Shown piece after piece: positions 44,719-56,700 of a stretch of 64,000 nt of DNA (the stretch's first letter is position 1; each line of letters opens with the position of its first letter). Source of the stretch: Martelella lutilitoris (GTDB lineage Bacteria; Pseudomonadota; Alphaproteobacteria; Rhizobiales; Rhizobiaceae); the NCBI RefSeq assembly GCF_016598595.1, contig NZ_CP066786.1:3619501-3683500 (forward strand), written 5' to 3'. The notes beneath the pieces are model-generated. The model was not told the DNA's origin and did not search any database. It was given only the letters and a program-made list of their open reading frames with translations. The translations under genes were made by a program, and so were the position numbers.

Positions 44719-47700
44719 TCAGAACCTGATATTGAGCTTTGCGGTGACGTTCTGGCTTCGGTTGCCGCCGGCGAACTGGCCGGTATAGTTGACGCCGACG
44801 CTCACCGTGTCGGAGAACTCGGTGTCCCAGCCGATGCTCAGAACCGCCTGGTCCTCGGCAAGCGGCGTGCCCGTCACGCCGAAGGGATCAGATCCCGCGA
44901 AGGTGAAGGCCGCCTGCGGATCGAGATCGCCGAAGCCGTGGCGCCAGCCGGCAGATGCCGACAGCCGGTTCTGGTAACCGCCGATGTCAAATTCCCACGC
45001 GCCCCGCAGGCCCACCGTCGTAAACCCGGTGTTCATCGTCTGGCTCTGATAGGACAGCGCCGCGATCCCGCCCGTTTCCGTAAACGCGTCCGAATGCTGG
45101 TTGATATAGGCCGCATCCGCATAGGGCTCCAGCGTGAAGCTGTCGGTCACGTCGAAGCCGTAGCCGACCCCGCCATAGACCTGAAACGTGCCCGCGTCAT
45201 AGCTGCCCGACAGATGGTCGGTGAAGGTCGAGGCATAGACGCTGCGGTTGGTCGAGACGCTGTGCCAGGTATAGGCCGTGCCGAAATCGACGCCGAAGCC
45301 GCCCCATTCGCCGCCGCCGTAAAGGCCGAACGTATAGTCGTCGCTCGTGCCCTTGGCATTGTGCGCATCGACCTTGTAGGTCGACTGGCCGAAGCCGGCG
45401 ACCGCGCCGAAGCGCATCGAACCGAAGGCTGCCGCATCCGCGCCGAGGAAGAAGCCCCCGACCGAATCCGTCATCTTCGCGGCAACGCCGCTGCCGTCCA
45501 TGCTCGACCACGCGCCGTAGCCCGCGGCCCAGACCCCGATGCCGCCATTGTCCTCCTCGAAGGCGCCGAAGGGCGTGGCGACCGGGCTCGGTTCGGCCGC
45601 GTAATTGCTCACCGCCGAAATCCCCGCTCCCGTCGAAACCCCGCCGAGCGACCCGCGCACCTGCTCGCCGGTCGCATTGCGAAGATACCGGCTGCCCGCA
45701 ACCATCGCCGCATCGCTCGACGCATAGACATCACCCGAAAGCTGCGGCAGAACCTCCTCCGCCTCGTCAATACGGATGTTCCTCAACGCCCCGAAACCAC
45801 GATCACTCGAAAGCGACTTGATCGTGCCGACGATATCGCATGCATCGCTTGAGAGCTGGACACACAGATCTTTCGTGGTGTTCGGCTTCACCGTGAAGAG
45901 AAGGTTGTTCTGATTTTGCGGATCTGTCTCGAAGCCGTAGAGAGCTGTAACCGTGCCGGCAGGCGCCGAAATCTGAGTGCTATAAGAAGATCCGGGGCCG
46001 CCGGCGATGACCGTATATTCTGCTGGTGGCAAGGGTTCTCCGATCAGTTTGACATCCCCTTGCACCGTGCCGGTAATGGTCACGGCTCCAGAGACATTGA
46101 GCAGGCTGGCGCTGCCGGGAACGTTGCTGTCGACCGCGATCTCGAAGCTGCCGCCGTCGACAATGTCCAGGCTCTCGGCGCTGACCGTCGTAACGGCCAT
46201 CGCGCCCGTATTGTCATACGCACCGAACCGTATCTTTCCCTTGTCCCCGACCCGGACCGCACCGAAAGACCCCATGCCTTCCAGGATCGCCTTGTTGCCC
46301 ACGTTGATCGTGCCGAGAAGCTGGGCCGAAGACTCCGAACCCGGCGAACCCGTGACATTCAGCGTCATGTTCGCAGCCAGGTTCGTCGTTCCCGTGAAGG
46401 TGTTTGCAGCGGTCAGTTGCAGGCTCCCTGGAACATTGACGTTAAACGTGCCGGCACCTTCGATGTTTCCATGGAATGCAGAGGGGCCACTGGCGTCCCA
46501 GTTCCAGATGGCCGCCTGCTCGACTATTATGTCGCCCGGCACCGCACCGGCCTGTTGGGTCGTCAGCGTACCCTCCAGAACATGCGTGCCGCCATTATAT
46601 GTGTTGATCGCATCAAGAACGAGCTCTCCCGGTCCGTCTTTCACCAGGCCGGCAGCGCCGGTCATCGGCAATTCGACGGTTGCCGAGATAGCGGAATCGG
46701 CGGGCGTCTCACCAACCGTGACAGAGATGTTCGACTGCGCGGTCGTGAAGGTCAGTTCATCACTGCCGGCAAGACCCTTTATGACATAGCCATCAACGAG
46801 GAAGGTCATCCCGCCGATCTCGACCGCCGCGCCGCCTGACGTGTCGACCGCGACATCCGCGGCATCGCCCTTGAAGATCGCCGTGGCGCCGGCTGTCCAG
46901 GGGCCCAGGTTGCCGCCGTTTTCATCCGACCAGTTGGAGCCGGAATTGGCCGTCCAGTTTCCCGGCCCGCCGAAGTCGGCAGGACTCGATTGCACCGGAT
47001 GCCAATAGGCGGTTACGCCTTCCTCGGCCGTCAGATAGACACCGTGGTTGACGTCGACGATCTTGAAGTTCCCGGACGAGGGAACGAGCTTTGTCGGATC
47101 GCTGCCATTGGGCTTTGACGTATAGGAAATCAGGAAGTACTCGCCCTTCTGAATGTCCTGGGCAACCCCGGTGGTGGAATGAACGTCGACGATGCCGCTC
47201 ACCACATCCAGCGATCCGGTAATAAACAGCGGTACCGTGGTGTTGGGCGCGTTGGGGTCGAGGGTAACGTCGAGGGTCGAGCCGGCCTGAAGGACGAGAC
47301 TGTCGCCGGTCGTAAGAGGCCCGGTCTGAACCGTACCTTTCAGCGTGCCGCCTTGCTGCACCGTCACAGTGCCGCCCAAAGCGCCCGTCCCGGTCAAGGT
47401 GCCGCCGTTCATGGCCGTGGTATTGCCCGAGAACCTGGTGCTGGAGCTGTTCACCTCGGCTGTGCCTGCAACGATGTTGAACGCCGCCGGCGTTGCCGAA
47501 CTGCCTCCACCATCGGAAATGACGTTTGACGTCGTGAAAGTGACCGTGCCTGTGGCATTGACGGCGAGAACGGCGCCGTTCGCGATGCTGATCTGGCCGG
47601 CGACGGCAGCATTGTCGCCGAAGACAAGCGAACCCTCCTGAACCGCCGTTCCGCCGTCATAGCTGTTCCGGGCGGTGAACTTCAGTTCGCCCGGGCCTTG

Positions 47701-50700
47701 CTTGATCAGGCCTGATGTCCCGTGCAGCGGCACTGCGAGCGTTGCCGAACCGGCAGCCTGATCCACGTTCACGGTCACGGCAGCGCCAACAAGCATCAAT
47801 GTGTCAGCCGTGTTCGCCGCGGTCAGGACATAGGGCCCGGCCTGGAAATTAAACCCGGCCACCTGGATCTGGCCATCCGTAACGCTGTCGACGGTGACAT
47901 TGCCGCCCGTCCCCTTGAAAATCGCGGTTACGCCGCTGTTGTCCCAGCCGCCGAAATTCACGACGGCGGCATTGTCGGGGACATTGGTCCAGTCGGTTCC
48001 GCCGCTTGCCGTCCAGGTGCCGTCACCGCCATAGCTGGCGCCCGACCCGTTCATGGTCGGGTTCCAGTAGTCGCCAAGACTGGCCGTGCCGGAGGTCACG
48101 TGCAGATATATGCCCGGCAGACCACTGTCGTTGGCATAAGTGATGACGTAGGTCGGTTTGCTCCCCGGCGCGAGCGTCAGGATGTTTTGCGGGCCGGAAT
48201 AGGGCGTGATTGGATCAATCAGGAAATAGTAGCCCTGCCCGAGCGTCTTGCCGCCGACAGTGTTCACGTCCACCTCAACCATACCGCTCGATGGCAATGA
48301 AAGAGAGGCGGAGGCAAAAAGCGGTGTGTTTGCGTTTACCGCCGCGGGGTCGAGATAGACGCGAAGTATCGAATCCGCATCCATGGCAAGAGGGCTCGCA
48401 ACTCTGAGCGAGTATGGATTCTGACTACTCAGATTCTGCTCGTTTTCAAGCACGCCTTGGCCCATGACGGTCACCTGACCGACAATGTTCCCTGCACCGG
48501 CGAGCGTGCCGCCGGATTGCACCGTGACAGGGCCGCCCAAAATCGTCGGCTCACCAAAGACGCCGCCCCCATACTCAAGGACAAGCACGCCGCCCGAAAT
48601 CGTAACGGTCTCGGTAAACTGTGACGCGGTGACATCCTGGAACACCGTTGTGCCCGAGATGTGATTGATGGCGCCCTGGGTGCCAATCAGTCTGAAGTTG
48701 TCCAATATGAGTGGCGTAACCCGCTCGGATACATGGTTGAAGACCATGGCCGACTGGGTGGAATTGAAGGAAACGCTGCCTTGTCCGGTGCCAACGAGGA
48801 TCTCGCCCGTCATAGCGGCGACATCCGTTGCGGCTGCGCCGAAATTGAGGACCGCGACTTCGCTGGGGCTGAGGGGCTGGAGCGCGGCGAGCGATATGCT
48901 CTCATCTATCTTCAACCGGCCGCCCATCGTCAGCGTGACCGAGCCGTCAGGCTGGCCGCTGCCGCCCTTGCCCTCGCCGATCAAAAGCGTCTCGCCGGCA
49001 AGTTCGCCGGTAACGACAAGCGTGCCGCCGCCAAAGACGTAGAGGTCGCCGCCGAACGCGCCGCCTTCACCGGAGAAGGTGAGACTGCCGGGACCGGAGA
49101 TATTGAAATCGCCCAGGCCGACAAGCCCGTTGTTCATCTCCGGCGTTCCCGTGGCCTGGACGGCAAGGGTCGTGGAATTGGCCGTCTTCACGTTGATCAG
49201 GCCCTGAACCGAGCCGTCCAGCCCCTTGGAACTGTCACCGAGCTGGAGTGTGCCCGCGCTGATGGTCGTATCGCCGGAATAGGTATTGTCGGCCGTCAGG
49301 ATCAGCGTCCCCTCGCCGTCCTTCTCCATGCCGTCCGTGCCCTTCAGAACGACGCCGATCGAGGCCCATCCCCCATTCGTTGCGAGGCTGTCGTCGACCG
49401 CGATGACCGGGACCTCCGGGACGCCCGGGTTTAGGGGGGGATTCTGGTTGGGCGTGAGCAGCGTCAACGCGTCGGTCGTGGCCGAGGTCGTGTAGGTCAA
49501 CTCATAGCCCGATTTGTTGAACTGCATACCGGTTACGACAATCGGCTCGGACTGGCCGTTCGGGACCGTGTTGATTTTGACCTTGCCGCTCGCGCCGTCG
49601 AAGATCGCCCTGTTGGGCGATTTCCAGTCGAAGGATTTCTTAAACGTCGGATTCAGCCAATTGGTGTGGGCATAGCTGACAAACCAGTCTCCGTCGCCGC
49701 CCACAACCTGTGGCGGCACTGATGGCTGGAGTGTAATTCCGTTCCAGTAAAGGTCCGAATAGGTCGGCACGTCATAGACTTCGAGCACAACATTCTTTTT
49801 GCCCGGATAGGTGATCTGGAACCTGCCGGTTGGCGTGTTGTTGAGCAGAACGGTGATATTCTGCGGATCGAACTCGCTGTTGTTGAGATTGTCAGCGGTG
49901 AAGAGGGTGTAATAGCCGTAGCCGCCGGTGACGGTGATATCCAGCGCGCCGCCGGCTGTCAGCCCCCTGTCCACGGTGACAAGGTCGTTCTCGGGACCGC
50001 CAAGGGCCGGATTGTTTGAACTGCCTGCCTTGCCGAGATCGAAAAGGCTGACCGCCGTGGTGTCCAGATAAAGATCGCCGACAATGTTCAGCGTACCGTA
50101 ATTTGCTGCGGGAGGGGCGTTGACCGAAAGGTCTCCCGGCGAGAGCGTGGCGGATTTCGGCGTGCCGGACGGCTCGCCGATCGTGACCATGTTGTTCAGG
50201 CTGCCCAGATGACCGATCCCTGACAGAACGCCACCGGTGACATTGAAATTGCCGGCAAGCGTGCTCTTGACATTGAAGGTGCCGCCGCTGATGTCGACGT
50301 CGCCCGTATAGGCCGAGCCATCGCCCGAAAACGAGGTGAAGCCATCAAGCACGCTGATCGTCTGTCCGTCACCGCTTGAATCGACAGCCAGTTTCACATC
50401 GAAATCATAGTCGTCTGCCTGTGCGCCGGAGTGGTTGAACACGAGAGTGGCGGTGCCGCCGCCGAAGACGAGCTGCTGGGCGGACAGATTGCCGGGGGCC
50501 GCCAGCGGCGCCGGCGTTCCGGCCGGGCTGCCAATGTTCAGCGTACCCATGCCCGGCTGGCCCGAGGAGAGCCCGCCAATGCGGATGTCTTCCGCCGCGC
50601 TCAACGTCGCGCCGCCCTGCACGGAAACGCTGACAGAGGTGGCCATGGAATTCTTGCCATTGCCGATCACGATCGATCCGCCCTTGGCTTCCACGAGGCC

Positions 50701-53700
50701 CGACTGTCCGCTTGCGGTCATTGTCACATTCGTGTTGTCGGCATAGCCGACCCGGATATCGCCACCCGCGGCGCTCAGGGTACCCCTGATATCGGCATCA
50801 ACGATCGAGCCTTCGACGTTGCCGATATCGACATCGTCATCGCCTGACGCCGTCAAGAGAGCTATACCGGAGATCGACAAAGAGGAGCCCTGTGAACCGA
50901 GCAGCGTGTCATTACGGTCGCCGATATCGATCTCTCCGGAGATCGTCATGGACGAATACACATTGAGTCCCGCAGGAGACGGGTCGCCCGGCGCCAGCGG
51001 GTCGGTTCCTCCGACGACAAGGCTTGCACCGTTCAGCGCTGGGCCTGGGGCATTTTGCACCTGCAGAGTTCCCCTGAGCACCTGGATCTCGCCCGCGAAA
51101 GCACTGCCGTCGCCGTTAAATGTGAAGGGGCTAGTGACTAAGTTTGACAGACTGAACTGGAGTATGCCCAAACCGGTGACGGTTTTGTTGTAGCCACTTG
51201 AACGATAAAACCGGATCGTTCCTTCATCGAGGATATCCGCATCCTGTTGCAGAGAGCCGGGAAACTTGTCGTCGCCGATTTGCAGGGTTCCCTTTTCAAT
51301 CACCCAGTTCCCGGCGAATTTGTAGGGAGCGACCGCAAGCAGGCCTGGGCCGTCCTTGTGGATCTGGCCCGTGCCCTGGTAGGCGACGTTGTTGGTGACC
51401 GTCACGCCGTCTTCCACATACATGATGATCTCGCTGTCGATGGCAAACACATCGTCCGGGCCGCCGACAATATCATAATTCACCGTGTTGAACTGCATGC
51501 CGCCAAGCTTGATCGGCTCGTACTGTCCGGGACTGGTCTCGGTATTGACCGTCACCGTGCCCGGGAGCGTCCCCTCGAAAATCGCCGTATAGTCGTCAGT
51601 CCACGGGTGTCTTTTGATGCCGTCCTGGCCGGTCCAGCTCTGGTCATTCGGGAAAGCCTCCGGCAGCCAGGTGCCCGAACCGCCGACAATCGTGCCGTCG
51701 CCGGGATTGGTGTTGCCGCCGTCCCAGTAGAGCCCGGGCCCGCTAGGCGCGTTCAGAATTGTCAGGAAGATCGTATCCGTCGTGGTCGTGCGGCAACTCG
51801 GGTTGATCGGGCAGATACGATACTGGCTCGGCTGCAGAACCTCGGTCGTATCGAATTTCACACTCACATTGGCGCCGAAATTCCCGGTATAGCTCTGACT
51901 GTACTGGAACAGCGTGTAGTCGCCATATTCGTCGTCGTTGATCGTGACGTCAAACCCGCTGCCGCCGAGGTTGATGGTACCGTTGACCACCACTAGGTCG
52001 TTGCTGGCGGGCGCGTTCGCCTGGCCGGCGAGGCTGAACCCGAACACGCTGGTGGCATTGGCCGCCAGCGTCAGATCGCCGTTGATCGTCAGGATACCGT
52101 AGCTGTTGCCGGAAAACGAGGCATCGCCGGGCGAAAGCCGCCCGGCCATGCTGCCGTTGCCGATTGCTACCGGACCGCCGATCGTGGCATTGTCGCCGGC
52201 AAGCGTACCACCGAAGACATTGACCGTCCCGCCGATATCCTGTCTGAGGTTGAAGGTACCGTTCGTTACGGTCGTCGTGCCGCCATAGCCGCTGTCATTG
52301 AGATCAAAGTCAACGCGGCCGGGCCCGGTAATGTTGAACGGACCGGTCAGGCTGTCGATGTTGTTGTTGAACGATACGCCCGTTCCCGACTGCGCATAGA
52401 CGGCCAGCGTGCCGCCGCCGGAGATGGAACCGACCACCGTGCCATTGCCCAGAGCACCGCCAAGCTGCAACGTGCCCTGGCTGATCGTGGTGTTGCCCTG
52501 ATAGGTGTTGGCTGACGAAAGGACCAGCATGCCGGAGCCGGTCTTGGTCAGGCCCGCGGGCGTGCCCTGAAGCGGCACGGCGATGGTTGCGGTTCCACCA
52601 TTCACATTGATGGAAACAGGCGCGCCGCGGACGCTGGTAAGGGTGAGGGCGCCGAAGCCGTTTGAGCGCAGGACATAGCCGTCGCGCTGGAAATCCATGC
52701 CTGCGACCCTGAGATCGCCGTTGACCGTTACCGTGCCGGATTGTGACCCGGAGAAGATGGCAACGGCAGTGCTGTTGTTCACCCATGCGGTCTCCGAGGC
52801 AATGCTGCCCTGGGAATTCGCCCAGTTCCTGTTGGAGTTGTTCCAGATGCCGTTGCCGCCAACCAGGGAATTCACGGTCGTACCCGCCCCGTCCCAGTAC
52901 TGGCTGATCATGCCGTTCGATCCCGGAACGATGAGCCTGACCTGATTGGACGTCAGATAGTCGATGCTGGAGCCGCTCGGCAGAGTGCTGCCGGAGGAGA
53001 ACTGGCCGTTGACACCGTTGCTGTAGTTATAGAGCACATAAACGCCGGACCCGGAAAGCGCGCCGGCATTCAGGATGCTGCCGCCCAGGCTAAGGAACCC
53101 GGCGACATTCACGACCCCGCTGGTGTTCTGGAACACGTTGCGGGATCCGCCGGCGAGAGTAAGGCTTCCGCGGACATTGAACGGATTGGAGACGATGAGC
53201 GACGCGTTCGACTGCACCGAGACGAGGCTGCCGCCTTGCCCCACATTGCCGTTATTACCCACAATCAGAGTGCCGTTGACGATATTGAGGCCGCCGCCAT
53301 AGGTGCTGGAGGCGGAAATCGTGAATGTGCCAGTGGAATAGAAACTGGTTGTCGTCGCCAGGTTTGCATTGGTGTTGCCGGACATCGTCACACTGCCGGT
53401 GCGGATGTTGAAGGCGCCCTGAAGCCCGGTAATGTTGTTGGTGAAATTGATTGAGGAACCGGCGTAGAGTTCAAGCGTCCCGCCGCCGGTGATCGCCCCG
53501 GCGACAGAGCCCGGCTGCGAATTGCCGGAGGTCCCGAGTTGCAGCGTGCCCTGTTCGATCGAGGTCGTGCCGGTGATCGCGGTATTGGATTTGGTCAGAA
53601 CGAGCGTGCCGCCGCCCGTCTTGCGCAGGCTTGATGCATTAAGCACCAGATCGAGCGTCGCCGTCGAACCGCCGACAACGTCGATCCTCGGCACGGTCTC

Positions 53701-56700
53701 GCCGCGCGTGCCGTCCGGCGTGAGCTGGATCGAATTGCCCGTCAGCGTATAGCCGCCGGTATCGAAGAAGATCCCGGCCACCGAAATATTGGTGGCGGCG
53801 ACAGTGACCAAGCCGCCGCGCGTTGCAAAATGCGCGGTCCTTCCATTCTCCCAGATACTGGGAGTCGTGCCTTGCTGGCTGACCCAGTTCCTGTTCGAGT
53901 TATTGATGTCCCATGTGCCATCGCCGCCGGAACCGTTGATAACGCCCGTCGGGTTCTGGTTTCCGGCCGAACCGCCGTTCCAGTAATAGTCCTGGTCATC
54001 CAGCTTTTCCTGTACGATCAGCACGCCTGTATTGGTGCCGTTATAGTGCAGGCTCCACTCGTACTGACCGTCTTCCAGGAACGCCTGCTTGTTGGTGTCG
54101 TAAACGCTGATACCGCCGGGAAAATTCTCGTTCGGGGAATAGGATTGATAGGTGATGAGCGTGTATGCGGTGCCGTCGGTACCGTTGTAATAGACCAGAA
54201 GCTTGCCGCCTGCGGTAAACAGGCCCTGAACGTTGACTGTATCATGATTGCCGACATGGACATCGAAGATCATTGTGGCATTGCCGGCAATCAACAATTC
54301 AGGGCCGAAGGTCAGACTGCCGACCCTGCCCGCCCCACTCTGATGAAGCTGCAACTGGTTATCTGACGGCGAGCCGAAGTCGCCCGGCGAAAGGGTGCCG
54401 TTCGTCTGGATCTCGACAGAGCCAAGCGTACCCGTACCTGACAGAATGGCCGAAGGATTGACCACGAGATCGCCGCCGAGCGTTCCGTTGGCCATATTCA
54501 GCACGGCCCCCTGATGCACGGCGGCCGCCCCGCTGAAATTGCTGCTTACGCCGGACAGATTGATGATGCCAGTCCCGCCGCTTGGCGCGTTGAAATCGAT
54601 CTCGCCCAAAAACAGATTGACCGGATTGCTGAAATCCACTTCGGACGCGGTGAAGACATTGAGTTTCGCCGACTGCACGCCGCCGATCGTGCCCGCTATT
54701 TTGCCATTGCCCCAGGTCTGGTCGCCAAGCGTCAGCGTGCTGTTCGCCTGAACCTGCGTGCCGCCGGTATAGCCATTGCTTTCATTGGTCAAAACCAGTT
54801 CGCCGCCGCCGTCGACGACCAGCCGCGTGTTGCCGGGATTGCCCAGAAGCGGGACATCGATCACATTCCTGCCGCTCACATCAATCACGACATCGCCCGC
54901 CCCTTGCGAGGCAAGCGTGATGGCGCTGCCGCTCGACGTCAGCACGTAATTGCCGGTTCTGAATTCGATCCCGTCGACGCTGACATTGCTGGCAACCGTC
55001 ACGGTGCCGCTATTGCCGCCGAAAACCGCCGTCTCGTTCGCAGTCCAGGTTCCTGTCGAAGGGTTCGGCCCGTCATTGACCCAGTTCGTGTTCCCGGCGT
55101 TCCAGGTGCCGTTGCCGCCGGCGCCGCCGGAAACGGCCAGGTTGGAGCCGGTCCCCCCGTTCCAGAAAGTGAACGGCCCGGCCGGTGCGCCATAGACGAT
55201 GATCGTCAGGTCATTGCCGTCGCCGCCATTATAGGAAATCAGATAGTCGCTGGGAGAAAGCGCCTGACCGCCCTTGGTGACGAAGTCATTTACAGTATCT
55301 GCAAACTTACCAGTAATACTTCCGCTCTGCAGTGCTATCAATGTGTATTCACGATTATATTGACCTCGGAAGTCAACAACAAGATAGTTTGGTTGTGAAG
55401 TTGTTATTTGAACTCCGTTAACCTGGAAGTTCAGCCGGTCGCTTTCCGTAACGCCAAGCTCCATTTTCAGGGTGACACCGTTAAAAACACTGCCTGAAGT
55501 AGAAGAAGAATATGTCAAGGTACCATAGTGGGGATCATCAACTCCCCCCTTGGACAGGTCACCCGGGCTCAAAGTGCCGCCATTAGTGATCCCGAAAAAA
55601 CTGGTGATATGGCCTGTGCCGCCAAGTATCCCCGACGGCCCCGCTAGAGCCATACGAGAAACGCTACCGAGAAGATTAAATGTTCCGCCACGCGCAATGA
55701 ATTCACCAAAGCCCGAGCCGTAGTTACCTGTATAGGTTGTGAACCCGCCACTATTATATATTGTTACGGATGCATCGTCAGATACATCAGTAGAAATTGT
55801 ATAATTGTCTCGCTGTGTTCCAGTGTGATTGATATCCATACGAATGTAACTAAAACCTGCCGAGGATTTGGCCAAACGTTGGACATTGAACGCTCCTGGC
55901 GCATGCTGCGGCTGCAACAGGCTGACATCATTCCTGTCCAAATTATTCTCGTCGCCCACCACAATATAAAGCTGGTTGTTGCCGGGTGTATTTGGACTCA
56001 GCGTAGAAGCGTAGAGGCTACCGCCGTCTCTGACGACCAGCCTGCCAGTCGTTTGCATGTCAGAAGTTTGTCCGTTGATGTTGAGCCTAGCCCCTTGCTC
56101 TACGACGATCCGGCCAGGTGTCTGACTTGAATTATTGGCAAAGCCGAAATTGCTCATTGTTATTGAGGTGTTACCGCCATTAAAAACCGCAGTATTCGGT
56201 CCATAAATGGATAGATTTCCCATATTCACAGTCGCACCAGCGTCGAACCGGATATTGCCGTTTGCGTTACCTTGATTTCCGGAAGAGAGAAACACATCGT
56301 TGAAATTTGCGTGCCCGCCGCCCGTCACATGAAGATAGCCGCTTCCGCCGTTCGAAGACCCGAATCCCACATAGGTCGGGGCACCATTGCCAACGGTGAA
56401 CTGCGCCGGTCCTTGGATGGTCAGTGTCATGTCCCCGCCGCCGGACGAACCCGGGGAACCGATATTGAGGTTGCCATTGGTCGTCGTGATCTGTGAATTG
56501 CCGCTGACGGTAACCGTGTAGCTCTGGCCGCCATAGGTAAACGTGCTGTCCAGGTTCAGCGTGCAATTGCCGACATTGTTATATGTCAGGCTGCCGCCGC
56601 TGCCGGAGGATGCGCAATCCGCGGCCCAGACCTGGCTTGCATCGGAGAGGTAGACGCCCGATGCCGCGAAGATCACCGCGCCCGAGAAGGCCGTGCCGGC

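Noticed and set aside
44789..56496. Many plus-strand frames inside the giant autotransporter gene (for example 44938-45852, 48661-49434, 54514-55398)
   Set aside because: They are mirror frames of Gly/Thr/Val-rich repeats. Their apparent similarity to one another only reflects the passenger repeats on the other strand.
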